From positions 13,335,001-13,399,000 of the forward strand of contig OX335660.1 in NCBI GenBank assembly GCA_946894095.1: a stretch of DNA of 64,000 nucleotides, read 5' to 3'. The position numbers and the translations under genes were made by a program. This document shows positions 21,855-31,790 of this stretch, one piece after another. The notes beneath the pieces are model-generated. The model did not search any database. It was not told where the DNA came from and saw only the letters and a program-made list of their open reading frames with translations. Numbering within the stretch: the stretch's first letter is position 1; every line of letters starts with the position of its first letter. The stretch is from Incurvaria masculella (Eukaryota; Arthropoda; Insecta; Lepidoptera; Incurvariidae).

Positions 21855-23151
21855 CAAGGTGGGCCAAAAGAAATCACCCTATTGGAAGATGTTCTCATTT
21901 TTGCAAATGGCCACCAATGTCAAATCTGTTTTGACATTTGTGGACTAGACAGATGCAGAATACAAGTGAACAAGCCATGGAGCTATACACTCCCCTAGTA
22001 CGCGGAAGAATCGCGTCTATTTTTTTGCGTAAAAATTCGTCGCAGCGTTGGCGCAGCGCGAACTCTATCGCCGATTCCCCGGCCGTCCAACACCGACTGC
22101 GCAAACACTGCGCCGTTTGGCCACCAACATTGAAGAGTATGGGATCACACGAGACGTTGCCAAGAGTAGCCGGCCCCGGAGCGCTCGTTCTGCCGAGAAT
22201 ATCGCCGCTGTTGCTGAGGATGTCGAGGTGTCGCCGGAAACATCGACCAGACGCCGTGCCACGCAATTAGCCATCAGACGGACGTCCCTAAGGCGAATTT
22301 TGGTCAAAGACCTGCGCATGTTCCCGTACAAAGTCCAGTCCGTGCATCAACTGCTGCCTGCCGACCGCCAAATGCGCGTAACCTACAGCCAAGCCATCCT
22401 CAATCTCGAGGAAGAAGTGGACCAAAATCATAATGAGCGATGAGGCTCATTTCCACCTCAGCGGGTACGTGAACAAGCAAAACTATCGCTTCTGGGGCAC
22501 CAAAAATCCACGAGTGATGCACGAGGAGCCATTACACTCGCTCAAAGTGACTGCATGGTGCGCTGTTCACGCTGGAGGAGTCATCAGGCCATTTTTTTTC
22601 GAGAATGCCGCAGGCAGTGCACGGTGCGCGCTATAGGGCCATGTTGACCGAGTTTTTTCCGCCCCAATTGGACGAATTAGGACTGAGGGACACGTGGTTC
22701 CAACAGGACGGAGCAATGGCACACACTGCGCGAGCCACAACCGATATTCTGAAGGCAGCGTTCCCGGGTCGCCTCATCTTTCGTTTTGGCGATTTGCACT
22801 GGCCCGCAAGATCGCCCGATTTAAGCGTTCCAGACTTTTTTTGTGGGGTTTTTTGAAGTCCCGTGTTTACGTGAACAAGCTCGAGACTCTGGAAGCCCTC
22901 AAGGAAAACATTCGACACGAGTGCGAGAATCTATCGCCCGAAATTCTCGCCGAAGTGAAGAAAAATGCCATAAAACTAGCCCGTATGGCAATCAATTGTG
23001 ACGGCGCCCATTTAGCTGATATAATCTTCTCGACTTGACCAATAAAATTCTTAAGGTATAAATAAACATTCTAAAAACAGAATCGAAGCTTTTCATTTAG
23101 GAAAAAAAAGAGAGCCAAACAACATCGGATGACTTCTTTTGGCCCACCTTG
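21855..23151 (+). mobile_element. Tc1/mariner-superfamily element, DD41D type, 1,297 bp
   Basis: Terminal inverted repeats of about 28 bp start CAAGGTGGGCCAAAAGAA at both ends; the left end is at 21855 and the right end at 23151. Each end is flanked by TA (21853-21854 and 23152-23153), the superfamily's target duplication. The inside holds one broken transposase gene. The ends look young enough to be bound by a related transposase, so cross-mobilisation is conceivable, but this copy cannot supply its own enzyme. Confidence 0.92.
21977..23038 (+). pseudogene. DD41D mariner-like transposase, four frameshifts
   Basis: The enzyme family cuts and pastes its element at TA sites. The N-terminal DNA-binding region holds 'YRRFPGRPTPTAQTLRRLAT' (22063 on). 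The catalytic triad is visible: D of 'SDEAHF' (22439-22441), D of 'FQQDGA' (22707-22709) and D of 'SVPDFF' (22833-22835). Between the last two there are 41 residues, hence DD41D; the rosa group of insects has this spacing. The C-terminus is 'LKSRVYVNKLETLEALKENI' and on to the stop at 23038. Frames run 2-1-2-3-2, with shifts near 22040, 22425, 22612 and 22838, the last in a T-run. I chose the ATG at 21977, but an upstream in-frame ATG at 21938 also exists. Full length would be about 353 residues, normal for the superfamily. Confidence 0.88.
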
Positions 23152-23153
23152 TA

Positions 23154-24566
23154 GTATCAATGGGAAAAAATAATACAATGACCAATCTGACGAAGTCTCT
23201 TGTCGGCCCTTCTTCGCCAGAAGTAATCGAACCGACAGGAAAAAAACTGACAAATCCGAGTGTGTAATATACATCTAATGGAGGAAATAAAGAAACTGAA
23301 ACTAGAAGATCCACCGATAAAGAGACAGCCCTTGAGTAATAGTGTCCACACACAATTCTTCTAAACGTTGAAGGAATACTTCAACAGATACGAAAGCCGG
23401 TTTTAAGTTTCATTGAAAATATAATATAATATCGATTAATACACAATAGCATGCACAATAGATAGAACTTAATGGCTAAATACATTACCGTCCAGACCAC
23501 ATTTTCAGATTACTTTAAAAGTCTGAATGCAATGCTTGCATGTATTTATTTATTTATTTATTTATATAAGTTTATTGCACTCAAAAAAAAACTCGGGCAA
23601 AAGGTACAACTTAATGCCGGAGGCATTTTCTACCAGTCTACCTTTGGGTATCGTGAGCAGTAGTGCGAGTAGTAACTATGGAGAAATAGCATGTATGATG
23701 GTGACGTTGTTTTACCTCAGTATTTACCAACCTTTCTAAGAGTATTTATAATAAAATGGATATAAAAAAGGCATACAATAAATAAAGGCACAGATAATAA
23801 TAATAATCAAAAGTAGGGTTTATTCATAGAACTTTAAGAAAAGATTAAAGTTGAATTAAGCTCAAATTTCAACAACATAAGAGATGATCTTGTATTTGAA
23901 ATAGAACGACTTTTTCCAAGAACCTATGCACCTATTAATAGTTTTAGTTTCCAAGATAATGATTATAAAAATGAATTAGGAGAGCGAGAGAGCGGCGGAT
24001 TCGGCGTGCGTTTTGATAAATTATTTCCTTGGAAACTATTACAAAGATTCATTATATCTGGGCAAATGTTGTTCTATTTCAGATGACAAATTAACCTTAA
24101 AATTACGGCTGCGAAGCAAGGACACATTAATTAAAGAAAGGGACCCAGTAAAAACAACTACTTTACGATTATACTGCAAGGCTGGACGCGGACCAGCAAA
24201 ACGTAACCGCGGGTATAGCGTCTTCCAATCTCACCACCTGCTGTATACACACAATTTTAATCGTGAACATACACATTTTTTTATAACACTCCTGTGTCGT
24301 ACAATGTCGGTGATAAATCCAAATAAAACGTAAAAAGTCGTTTAGCTCCGTATCGGAAACGTACAAGCACACGGACAGAGGCGGACAATGGCGATGCTCG
24401 TGCAGATAAGAGTCGCCGTCCGACAGAGTTAATAATGATGCCTGACGAACATACTGACAGACACAACGGCGGAGACAACTGTGAAGTCTACAAGGACCTC
24501 CGACGTACGGACAAAGCCGAATTTGTTGTAGTTGAAAAACTAATTTATAAGATGGAATAATATATG
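23154..24566. other. Unassigned, with an antisense LINE tail
   Basis: 23545-23665 has a (TTTA)n run, then 'taagtttattgcactc' and 'ttaatgccggaggcattttc'. I read this as the antisense of a LINE 3' end. The rest has no recognisable gene. Confidence 0.45.
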
Positions 24567-25118
24567 GCGGCTCGTAGCCTAGTGGCGCGGGGACTGGCCT
24601 AGCGTACCAGAGGCCCGGGTTCAATACCAACTTGCACCACTGGAAATTTTGGATCTTTATTAGGATTATGTTTAATTATTAAAATTTTAACGGGTTTATT
24701 TTTAACTAAATTTTATACAGCTAATATTGAAATAGCTTTTTATAGATTAAATCATATTTGCCGAAATATAAATTATGGCTGATTAATTCGAACTTCTCTT
24801 TCAGAGTTCGATAAGTGCATTTCGTCACGAATGCGAGCTGCTCCATGGTTCGGAATCCATGTAAAACTGTAGGTCCCCTTCCCCTACTAGGTGGTTGGGT
24901 TTAAGCCCGCCCGGGTTGGTACCATCGCATTGGATGAAAAGATGGTCGAAGCGGCAATGAAAAATTGTGCGTGTTTTCCATCCAGTTCAATGTAGCCGTG
25001 CTCATAAAGGGAAGGTCCTGGCATGGCACCTAATTCCTTCGGGAATGTGGTGTATTGGGCTGATATCATAACGGTAGTTGTGTGGTATTAGCCATCCATG
25101 TCAGGTCGCATAAACAAA
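24567..25118 (+). mobile_element. SINE-1, full length, carrying a mitochondrial insert
   Basis: tRNA-like head 'gcggctcgtagcctagtggc' with an A box at 24575-24585 and a B box 'ggttcaatacc' at 24618-24628. After 'gcaccact' the body is broken by 24645-24794 (NUMT) and resumes at 'tctctttcagagttcgataa'. Other copies run straight across this point. The tail ends 'ccatccatgtcaggtcgcat' plus A/T-rich bases. Confidence 0.9.
24645..24794 (+). pseudogene. cob: Nuclear copy of mitochondrial cytochrome b (NUMT), 150 bp
   Basis: With the invertebrate mitochondrial code the 50 codons read from '[10 protein letters not shown]' to 'NYGWLIRT', close to the conserved N-terminal part of insect cytochrome b. 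TGA must be read as tryptophan in NYGW, and AGA as serine in AFYS. With the nuclear code there is a stop, so it cannot be expressed as this protein here. The fragment is very AT-rich, unlike the SINE around it. It sits between SINE bases 'gcaccact' and 'tctctttc', with perhaps five SINE bases lost, as expected for capture of a mitochondrial fragment during break repair. The base before the first clear codon, GGA in place of a TGA tryptophan codon, may be the junction. Confidence 0.93.
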
Positions 25119-25181
25119 TATATATATGGGAGATATTATTTTTAATAGGATGTTGAGGCCCTTTCCTGCGGTGCCAAACAG

Positions 25182-25736
25182 TAGACTAGGAGGTCGGGAC
25201 AAAAATGGTAACGATAATGTAAATGGCTGCAACTGGGTTCACAGGATGAAGACCAACCCTCTGAAGCTAAATGTCAGTCTCCCTGCGCCAAGTGGTTGCG
25301 TTACGTAGATAAGGCGCCTGAAAAGGTTTTGTTGATCAAAAATATATATGATAAAGTAAATGACTGCAAATAACGAAGCATGAAAGTATCAGTACATACT
25401 TGCTTAGCAATACCAAAACTGAGCAAATCTTTGGTTGTATTTCGTAGTTACAGGCGATTTAGGTTACAGACATAACTTTAGGCATATTTAAATATTTAAT
25501 AAAAAAACCGACTGCTGATTTTTATATAATTAATAGGTATCAATATTTCTAGACAATCAGTATGTTCATTAGCAGGTAAATACCAACATCTATTTTATAT
25601 AGCCAATCCAGATAACGCAACCACTTGGCGCAGACTGACCGACATATTTAGCTTCAGATGGTTGGTCTCTAACATAAGAACACAGATTCAGCCATTTACG
25701 TTATCGTGACCAAAAATGTCGTGACCTCCCGGAATA
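25182..25736. repeat. MITE L, copy 2, with TIRs of about 130 bp
   Basis: Starts 'tagactaggaggtcgggac' and ends 'cgtgacctcccggaata', the same limits as 14164-14719. The whole length aligns, including the AT-rich centre. 'cag' occurs on both outer sides, but a 3-bp duplication is not confirmed by the other copy. Confidence 0.85.
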
Positions 25737-25924
25737 CAGCGAGGCTGGGATAAATAGTCGTAAAAGAATAATGTGCCGAGATTCATAGACCTTACTCGTG
25801 CTTGGCCTAGCCAAAGTACAGCTTCCGACTGTCAAATTTGACATTAGTTCTATACATTATACGTCCAAACTGACGTCGGGAGGCATGCTTTGGCTTAGCC
25901 AAGTACAAGTGAACTTTCTCAGAA
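25737..25924. repeat. Inverted-repeat patch beside small MITEs
   Basis: 'gcttggcctagccaaagtac' (about 25800) faces 'ctttggcttagccaagtac' (about 25889) in inverted order, giving another small foldback. 'gataaatagtcgtaa' occurs here and again at 26043, so part of this area has been duplicated. Confidence 0.5.
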
Positions 25925-26036
25925 TAAGACTAATGGAAAGTAGTACTTTGTGACTTCACTGACACATTTTGTATGGAAGAAATCTCAAAGTAACGCAAAG
26001 TGACGTCACAAAGGACCTAACCTTTCGTTAGTCTTA
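25925..26036. repeat. Small palindromic MITE, copy A
   Basis: Ends 'taagactaatgg' and 'cctttcgttagtctta' are inverted. The core 'agtagtactttgtgac' and 'aagtgacgtcacaaagga' also pair partly. About 112 bp. Confidence 0.7.
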
Positions 26037-26065
26037 GACCGAGATAAATAGTCGTAACCATTAAG

Positions 26066-26173
26066 AAGACTAACGAAAAGTAGTACTTTGTGACGTTACT
26101 TTGACAAATTTGTATGGACGAAATCTCAAAGTAATGCAAAGTGACATCACAAAGTACTACTTTTCGTTAGCCT
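26066..26173. repeat. Small palindromic MITE, copy B
   Basis: 108 bp. The left arm 'aagactaacgaaaagtagta' (continuing 'ctttgtga') is matched by the inverted right arm almost perfectly over 28 bp. Its centre 'atggacgaaatctcaaagta' matches copy A, so A and B are tandem copies of one family about 30 bp apart. Confidence 0.8.
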
Positions 26174-26225
26174 CAGTTTCTTTCTCAGCCCGATAGTTTA
26201 ACAGTAGTTGCAACAAAAGTCGCTG

Positions 26226-26675
26226 AGCGGCTCGTAGATCAGGGGGGCGGGACTTGCTTCTCGTGCTAGAGGTCATGGGCTCAAACCGCTCCCCATTCTT
26301 TGTTTCTCATTCCGAGTTGGATAAGTGCATTTCCCCTGCTAGGCGGTAGGGTTAAATCCGACCGGGTCGGTACCATCGCAGTACAATACAAAAATATACG
26401 TAATTTCCATCTAGTTCAATGTAGCCGTGCTCATTAAGAATAATGTGAAATATCGTGAATGAGACATATAATAATAATGTGTAATATGATATCTGTATTT
26501 CAATGTGTTTGTTTGTTTGTTTTTTGGTTTGGTTAAAATATGGATTATTAATTATTAGTAAGCGAAAGTCCTGGCATTGCACCTATTTCCTACGGACGTG
26601 TGTGCGGTGTGTTGGGATAATATCATGCTGGTAATATAATATGGTGCTGTATTAGCCATACCATCCGTGCTTAGG
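26226..26675 (+). mobile_element. SINE-1 with internal deletion and a 125-bp insertion
   Basis: Head 'gcggctcgtagatcaggggg' is present. The body jumps from 'aagtgcattt' directly to 'cccctgctaggcggtagggt'. About 26439-26563 is foreign AT-rich sequence with a (TTTG)-like run. After this the SINE tail resumes ('agtcctggcattgcacct') to 26675. Confidence 0.7.
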
Positions 26676-27184
26676 TACCTATCAAAAGCAGACACCGCTC
26701 TACACTTTGATTCCATTGAACCCGCCACTCGAGTGTCTGCAAACTAATTACACCCATCTCGCGCAAATCGAGAAAACGTTCTTCCAAGAACAGAACACAC
26801 CTATTCTTAATTATTGTCGCGGGATCGCGACCGCTTGTTTTTCCGACGCGACGACGCGACGTGACTAGCAAAATAGAAATAAAAACCGGATCCGCATAAA
26901 AACACGTGATCCTACTCGGCACAAAAAGTGGGATAGAATAATAGTACTAGTTTAAGCTATTCGTGATACTCTAAAAATCCATGGTGTTAAAAGACCCGTG
27001 ATTACATACACACACACATACTGGCGTGCTCGTGGGTGGCGTAGCTCAGTTAAAAATCCATAAATGGGGAACCAGAACTTTATTTGGTAAAAAAATTATT
27101 TCATACAACAAAACTGTCTCAGATCAGCTTTCCTAGTCGCTTCCTGGAACACTGTCATTTTCAAACTATTCTATTTTATTTTTA
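26676..27184. other. No feature recognised
   Basis: A short (CA)n run lies at about 27006-27019. The words 'ggtggcgtagctcagtt' near 27034 look like the start of a tRNA, but no tRNA follows. Confidence 0.45.
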
Positions 27185-27573
27185 TGTGCATGGCCTGGCA
27201 TGACACCCTTCCCTATCTTTAGAAATTAGTTTATGTTCCACCAAGTTTAGTTCTGATGTCCCAAACTTCGAGGAGTATTTGCTAACTAATTTCAAGAACT
27301 GCCCGAGTGGGGCCCTGTGTCACATATTCATTTGTGAACACAGTTTGACCGAGTAAAACCTCGTCAAAATCTCAGTCAGAATCCATGACCTGACAGTCGA
27401 GCAGACAGACATTTATATTTACAGATAACCATCAACACTAGATCTGCTCGCAAAAAGCTAGTAACAAATTCTAATATATACTGTATGCTGTATTAACTTT
27501 GTATTAACTTTCTTTAGCATAATATTATCCTAATTTGGTTGTCATACAAGGGTGTCATGCCAGGCCATGCACA
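27185..27573. repeat. 389-bp candidate MITE with perfect 26-bp TIRs
   Basis: 'tgtgcatggcctggcatgac' plus 'accctt' (27185-27210) is perfectly mirrored at 27548-27573. The interior of about 337 bp has no ORF. Exact long TIRs around a non-coding middle point to a fairly recent non-autonomous DNA element. No target duplication is obvious. Confidence 0.7.
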
Positions 27574-27717
27574 CATACATACCTCCACGCCGATTTCTCG
27601 GAGGGGTAGGCAGAGATGTTAGAGCGCCATACGGTACGAACATAGCACATCCCTTTCGCATCATCTACAGACATACATCTTTTTTTGCATGCCATACGAT
27701 TACGGGTGCTACGTTCT

Positions 27718-27919
27718 GCAGTTTTACATGGATTCCGAACCATGGAGCAGCTCGCATTCGTGGCGAAATGCACTTTCCAACTCAGAATGAGAAAGAAAGT
27801 GGTGCATGAACGGGGCGAGGATTTGAACCCAGATTTATGGTATCCTAGTCTAGTCCCCGCCGCGCCACTAGGCGAATGCGAATTGATCCATGGTTCGGAA
27901 TTCATGTCAAACTATAGGC
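27718..27919. repeat. SINE-1 head half (minus) followed by a plus-strand body piece
   Basis: 27718-27873 is the minus-strand body-to-head part ('ggagcagctcgcattcgtgg', 'gtccccgccgcgccactagg'). 27873-27919 repeats body words in the opposite sense ('gaatgcgaattgatccatgg'). The two pieces form a short inverted pair. Confidence 0.7.
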
Positions 27920-27986
27920 TAAAACGAATAAACATCCATAAATATATGTGAGTCGAATTAATAACCGCCTTATCTTATAAATTGGT

Positions 27987-28297
27987 TAAAAACCGGCCAA
28001 GTGCGAGTCGGACTCGCACAGGAAGGGTTTACCATCGTAAAAAAAATTATAAAAAAAAAATCACGTTTTTTGTATGGGGACCCCCTTTAATTTAAATTAT
28101 TTCTTAATCTTACCTATTTGTTGTTATAGCGGCAAAATAACTACACACTCTGTGAAAATTTCAGCTGTCTATCTGTTACGGTTACTGAGATACAGCCCTG
28201 TGACAGAGGGACAGACGGACGGACGGACGGACGGACGGACAGCGGAGGCTTAGTAATAGGGTTCCGTTTTCACCCTTTGGGTACGGAACCCTAAAAA
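27987..28297 (+). repeat. Element H, full length
   Basis: Starts 'taaaaaccggccaagtgcga', has a first hairpin (gcgagtcggactcgc), a conserved block 'ttatagcggcaaaataac', then 'gagatacagccctgtgacag', six ACGG-type units, and a closing hairpin (gggttccgt with acggaaccc) before 'taaaaa'. A-runs lie at both outer ends. Nine or more copies occur in this window. I know the type as abundant in Lepidoptera; its class is unclear to me. Confidence 0.9.
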
Positions 28298-28605
28298 GTT
28301 AATATACATATTTACAAGGTTAAGTTCTTAATGATATTATTTTATTCCTCGATTTATCACCGGATTGCACTACTGACGTAACATTTAACGGGCGCAAAAA
28401 CAATGTACAATATTACATTTACTAATTATAATGTCCGTAAAAAAAGGCACCGTCCGAAAACGTTCATCAATAACATAATTAAAATATAACAGCATAAAAA
28501 CAGACATGCCATTGCAAAAACGTACATATAAAGAAGAGTAATTAATTTGTCAACCTACGTGTTGTTTTAATGAAGGAATACATTATTATAATAATACGAT
28601 ATTAG
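28298..28605. other. No feature recognised
   Basis: AT-rich sequence with no gene, TIR or tandem repeat that I can see. Confidence 0.5.
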
Positions 28606-28935
28606 CTAATCAACAATGCGCCGTAGATGATGCTAAGCTTGTTGAAGCAACTCTAGAGCTCGGTTGGGTTCTAGATGGGTGACCCTTTTCAAACGGTAAA
28701 GCATTAACTGCAGTTCCCCTTGCTTTCTCTACTATTTCATCCCGCCCGGGTTGGTGCCATCGCATCGAATGAACGATGGTCGAAGCGGCAACAAACATTG
28801 GTCGTGTTTTTCATCCAGTACTACCGAGCAATATAAGGAAGGTTCTGGCATGGCACCTAGTTCCCATGTGGCGCGTTAGGCCATTATCATAACATGGTAT
28901 TAGCTATCCATGTGCAGTTACATAAAAAAGCAATA
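28606..28935 (+). mobile_element. SINE-2 copy
   Basis: The 5S-like segment at about 28650-28684 includes 'gagctcggttgggttct' and 'agatgggtgaccc'. The body 'cgcccgggttggtgccatcg' and the tail 'ctatccatgtgcagttacat' with A-run follow. The tRNA-like first part is degraded. Confidence 0.75.
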
Positions 28936-29159
28936 TATATATAATTAAAGCAAATTTGACTGAACCGAATACCGATTTGAAGGTAACAAAGTATTTCTCA
29001 ACAGAAAATTTTGTTTGGGCGGAAATTGTATGCAGGCAGTGTCAAAGAAGTAATCTGAAATTGCGCACTAAGGAACATTATGAGGTTATTTTTTTCCTTT
29101 TCATAATTTTTAAGGACTTCTTCAGTAAAGCCTATTCCAGTCTCATAGTGCCAATCAAT

Positions 29160-29295
29160 ACATAAAACAACAAGAGAACACAAGAAACAATGCCAGCATG
29201 GTTTTCGCAACCCCTGTGAAAGTCAGAAAGCCAATGGGTGGCGTCTCGCGCCTCCATGTGAGGTCCTGGCGTGCGCCACATACCGCGCTTAAGGC
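29160..29295 (+). pseudogene. LINE ORF2 last codons, fragment
   Basis: Includes 'catggttttcgcaacccctg', reading HGFRNP in the frame used by the other copies, and a closing 'gtgaggtcctggcgtgcgcc'. This matches in opposite orientation 'ggcgtacgccaggacctcac' at 43050. Only the C-terminal tip is left. Confidence 0.65.
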
Positions 29296-30349
29296 GCTAG
29301 GACTAGCCAACTACTCGCGCCATACAAATGCACTTTTTAACAAATGTAATAATATGTAGTGAAACGCTTCAGCAAATCCAAATAGAACTCCAGACTGATA
29401 ATGGATTGTTAATATTTTTTTATTCCATCATTTATTTAAATAATAATAAAAATAAAAAAGTTGATTTTTCTCATTAGAAATCTGAAAGTAATTCGATTTC
29501 TAGATATAAGCAAAAACAGCATATATGCATAAACAAAAAAATCCATTTGCTTTTAGATTTCTACATTTAGTCAAAAAAGTTCGGAAATGGACACCGTTTC
29601 CGCAATGTATTTTGTATAGAAAAATGAAACATACATTAACGAAAATAATTCGATTCCTAGACAAGGAATCATATATTGTAAGAATGACACTTATAATCGT
29701 CAGACTTAGTTAGTTAACTTGGGGTGCCTCGTCTAACTTTGCGATTTGGCTAGTACCAGGCCCTTAAAATAAAATAAACACTGCTACCTCCCAAGGGTCC
29801 CTCAGAGGTATGTTTTTATGTATTTTTGGTTACATTTTCAAAACATTTAAATAATTCAAATTTTCCACCATTTTTAACAACTTATGCCAAGAAACAATGC
29901 ATCTATTTGGAATGATTTCCAAAGAAATAATTTATCGGAGTACACACCGGACTCTGATCTCCTCACGATTCCTCAAAAAATACTGCCAGAGATGACACTA
30001 AACACTTCAGCAACGGTTGTGTTCACATTTTGTACCTTGGGAAACTTTTGACATCTAAATAATGGTGAAATTTAGCCTTGACAATCGAAGGATGAGCATA
30101 ACAAAGAAGTTTGCAATGATTCACACGTCTTGGATGGAAGACAATAGGGAGAAACCAGCCGTCAAATATACAAAGAAAAAAGGAAAGGACTTAAACCGAC
30201 GTGAAAGCATATCGTCGCGTCTCGACATTCGGAGAGAAGACGTAGGCAGCAGGCAGCTGGGTTCAGCACTGATCCCCATTCAACGGCAGACAGGCTTAAC
30301 TTCAAGACATCTTTACAGGTATGATTTCGACATGAGAATAGACTATTTT
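29296..30349. other. No feature recognised
   Basis: AT-rich. The frame at 30062-30352 (96 codons) ends next to a repeat and has no domain that I recognise. Confidence 0.45.
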
Positions 30350-30640
30350 TAACCGACTTAAAAAAAGGAGGTTCTCAATTGGACTTTATTTTTTTATGTT
30401 TGTTACCTCAGAACTTTCGACTGGGTGAACCGATTTCGATGATTCTTTTTTTTATTTGAAAGCTGGTGCTTCCCGTGTGTTTAGTTCTGACAATAGCATT
30501 CATGAGAAAATCATATAAGTCTTAAATTTGCATGAAGTATGTGCGCGACAAATGGACGAATAACTCAATATCACGCCAACCGATTCTTTTAATATTGGAA
30601 AGGACGTGCAAATTAGGTAGTGTACTTCAGATTCACTAAA
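30350..30640 (+). repeat. Dispersed insect-type repeat ('aaccgactta' class)
   Basis: Starts 'aaccgacttaaaaaaaggag' and includes 'gttacctcagaac', 'ctgggtgaaccgatttcgat' and 'gaaagctggtgcttcccgtg'. I know this wording from many insect genomes as a high-copy repeat. Parts return in opposite sense at about 30655-30800 ('tttttgagtcggtgtaat'). Confidence 0.6.
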
Positions 30641-30869
30641 AATAAACAAAAATTTTTACAAAAAAATCCGACTTCAAAGCAAAAGTATTCCAAAACAAAT
30701 TAACATGCACTAAAAAGTAAAAAATAATTGCCATTTTTGTAGTTACGATAATTGTTATTTTTTGAGTCGGTGTAATTTTTTTTTTTAAATGAAAGCTTAG
30801 TACGGAGGCGGGAAAGGAGCGGAATATGTGAATACATCTGTAAACTTCGTCACGTCTGAAGAGTTTCAT

Positions 30870-31040
30870 GCCAGGATCTTCCCCTAGAAGTGCACAGTTT
30901 TACATGGCCTCCGTACCATACAGCAGCTCGCATTCGTGACGATTTCGTCAGTAGCAGTTATCTAATTAAAAGGATATAGTAAGTTGTGCACGAAAGGGGG
31001 GGGGGGTATTTGAACCCATGACCTCTGGTCGCCGCGCCCT
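30870..31040 (-). repeat. Degraded SINE-1, head half
   Basis: Minus-strand words 'cagttttacatggcctccg', 'gcagctcgcattcgtgac' and 'tatttgaacccatgacctct' match SINE-1 body and B-box order. A G-run (about 30998-31009) and other changes mark it as old. Confidence 0.6.
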
Positions 31041-31339
31041 TATACAACCGAATAATACTAAGAACCCCTGTTCTTCATTCAGGTCAGAGTGAGTTCGAAT
31101 TCGTCGCTAAATATCGACTCACTTTTTTAAATAGTTCACGTTTCCACACTTCTTGAACGAATTTTGAGTTTGGTAAAAATCCTGGTTTAGAAATTATTTA
31201 TTATTTACCTGGTTTTAGGTAAATAATAAAAAAGCCTCCGAGAAACATAAGAAATGGTGATGGAGAAAAAGCAAGTGTCCAATCGTTAGAGTCGGGGTAA
31301 CCTAAAACTCATACGGCAGCGGACAGATAAGAATCGGTC

Positions 31340-31418
31340 CGAGAGATTCCCGACCCCCCGACGCGCGGCGAGCGGGGACGGCCCAGTCCTTGAACTTGCG
31401 ACGGCGAAGGCGGATGCT

Positions 31419-31449
<31 letters not shown>

Positions 31450-31510
31450 GCGCTCGTGACCGAGGATGGCCGCGGCCGCGAGAGCTGCAACCTACGCGCT
31501 CGACTGTGAC
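31340..31510. other. GC-rich block with a (CCG)n run
   Basis: A (GCC)n microsatellite of about 32 bp at 31419-31450 sits inside CpG-rich sequence. The minus-strand frame here encodes a run of arginines from the repeat and is not a credible gene. An isolated promoter-like island is possible but unsupported. Confidence 0.5.
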
Positions 31511-31578
31511 GCCGCGAGATCTTGATGTTCATTCACTAGATTTATGTTTGCTTCGTACCGAACCAAGAAAGTTCCGTG

Positions 31579-31790
31579 TTTAGGGTTCCGTACCCAAAGG
31601 GTGAAAACGGAACCCTATTACTAAGCCTCCGCTGTCTGTCCGTCCCTCCTTTCGTCCATCCGCCCGTCTGTCCCAAGGCTGTATCTCATGAACCGTAAAA
31701 GGTACCAGCTGAAATTTTCACAGAGTGTATATTTGTTTTGCCGCTATAACAACAAATAGGTAAAATAAAAAAATAAACAAATTAATGAAA
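31579..31790 (-). repeat. Element H, left end missing
   Basis: Begins at the closing hairpin (gtttagggttccgtaccc) and passes the minisatellite and 'gtatctcatgaaccgtaaaa', then fades after 'aacaacaaataggtaaaat'. The part with the 'gcgagtcggactcgc' hairpin is absent. Confidence 0.8.

Noticed and set aside
24567..24640. A functional tRNA gene
   Set aside because: It has A- and B-box-like words but is the head of a dispersed SINE with a long body and A-rich tail; the same applies at 19726, 46177 and 37820-38230.
27030..27060. Start of a tRNA ('ggtggcgtagctcagtt')
   Set aside because: No anticodon arm, T arm or 3' part follows.
31302..31532. Minus-strand ORF with a run of arginines
   Set aside because: The run is the translation of a (CCG)n microsatellite in a GC-rich block; no domain or start context supports it.
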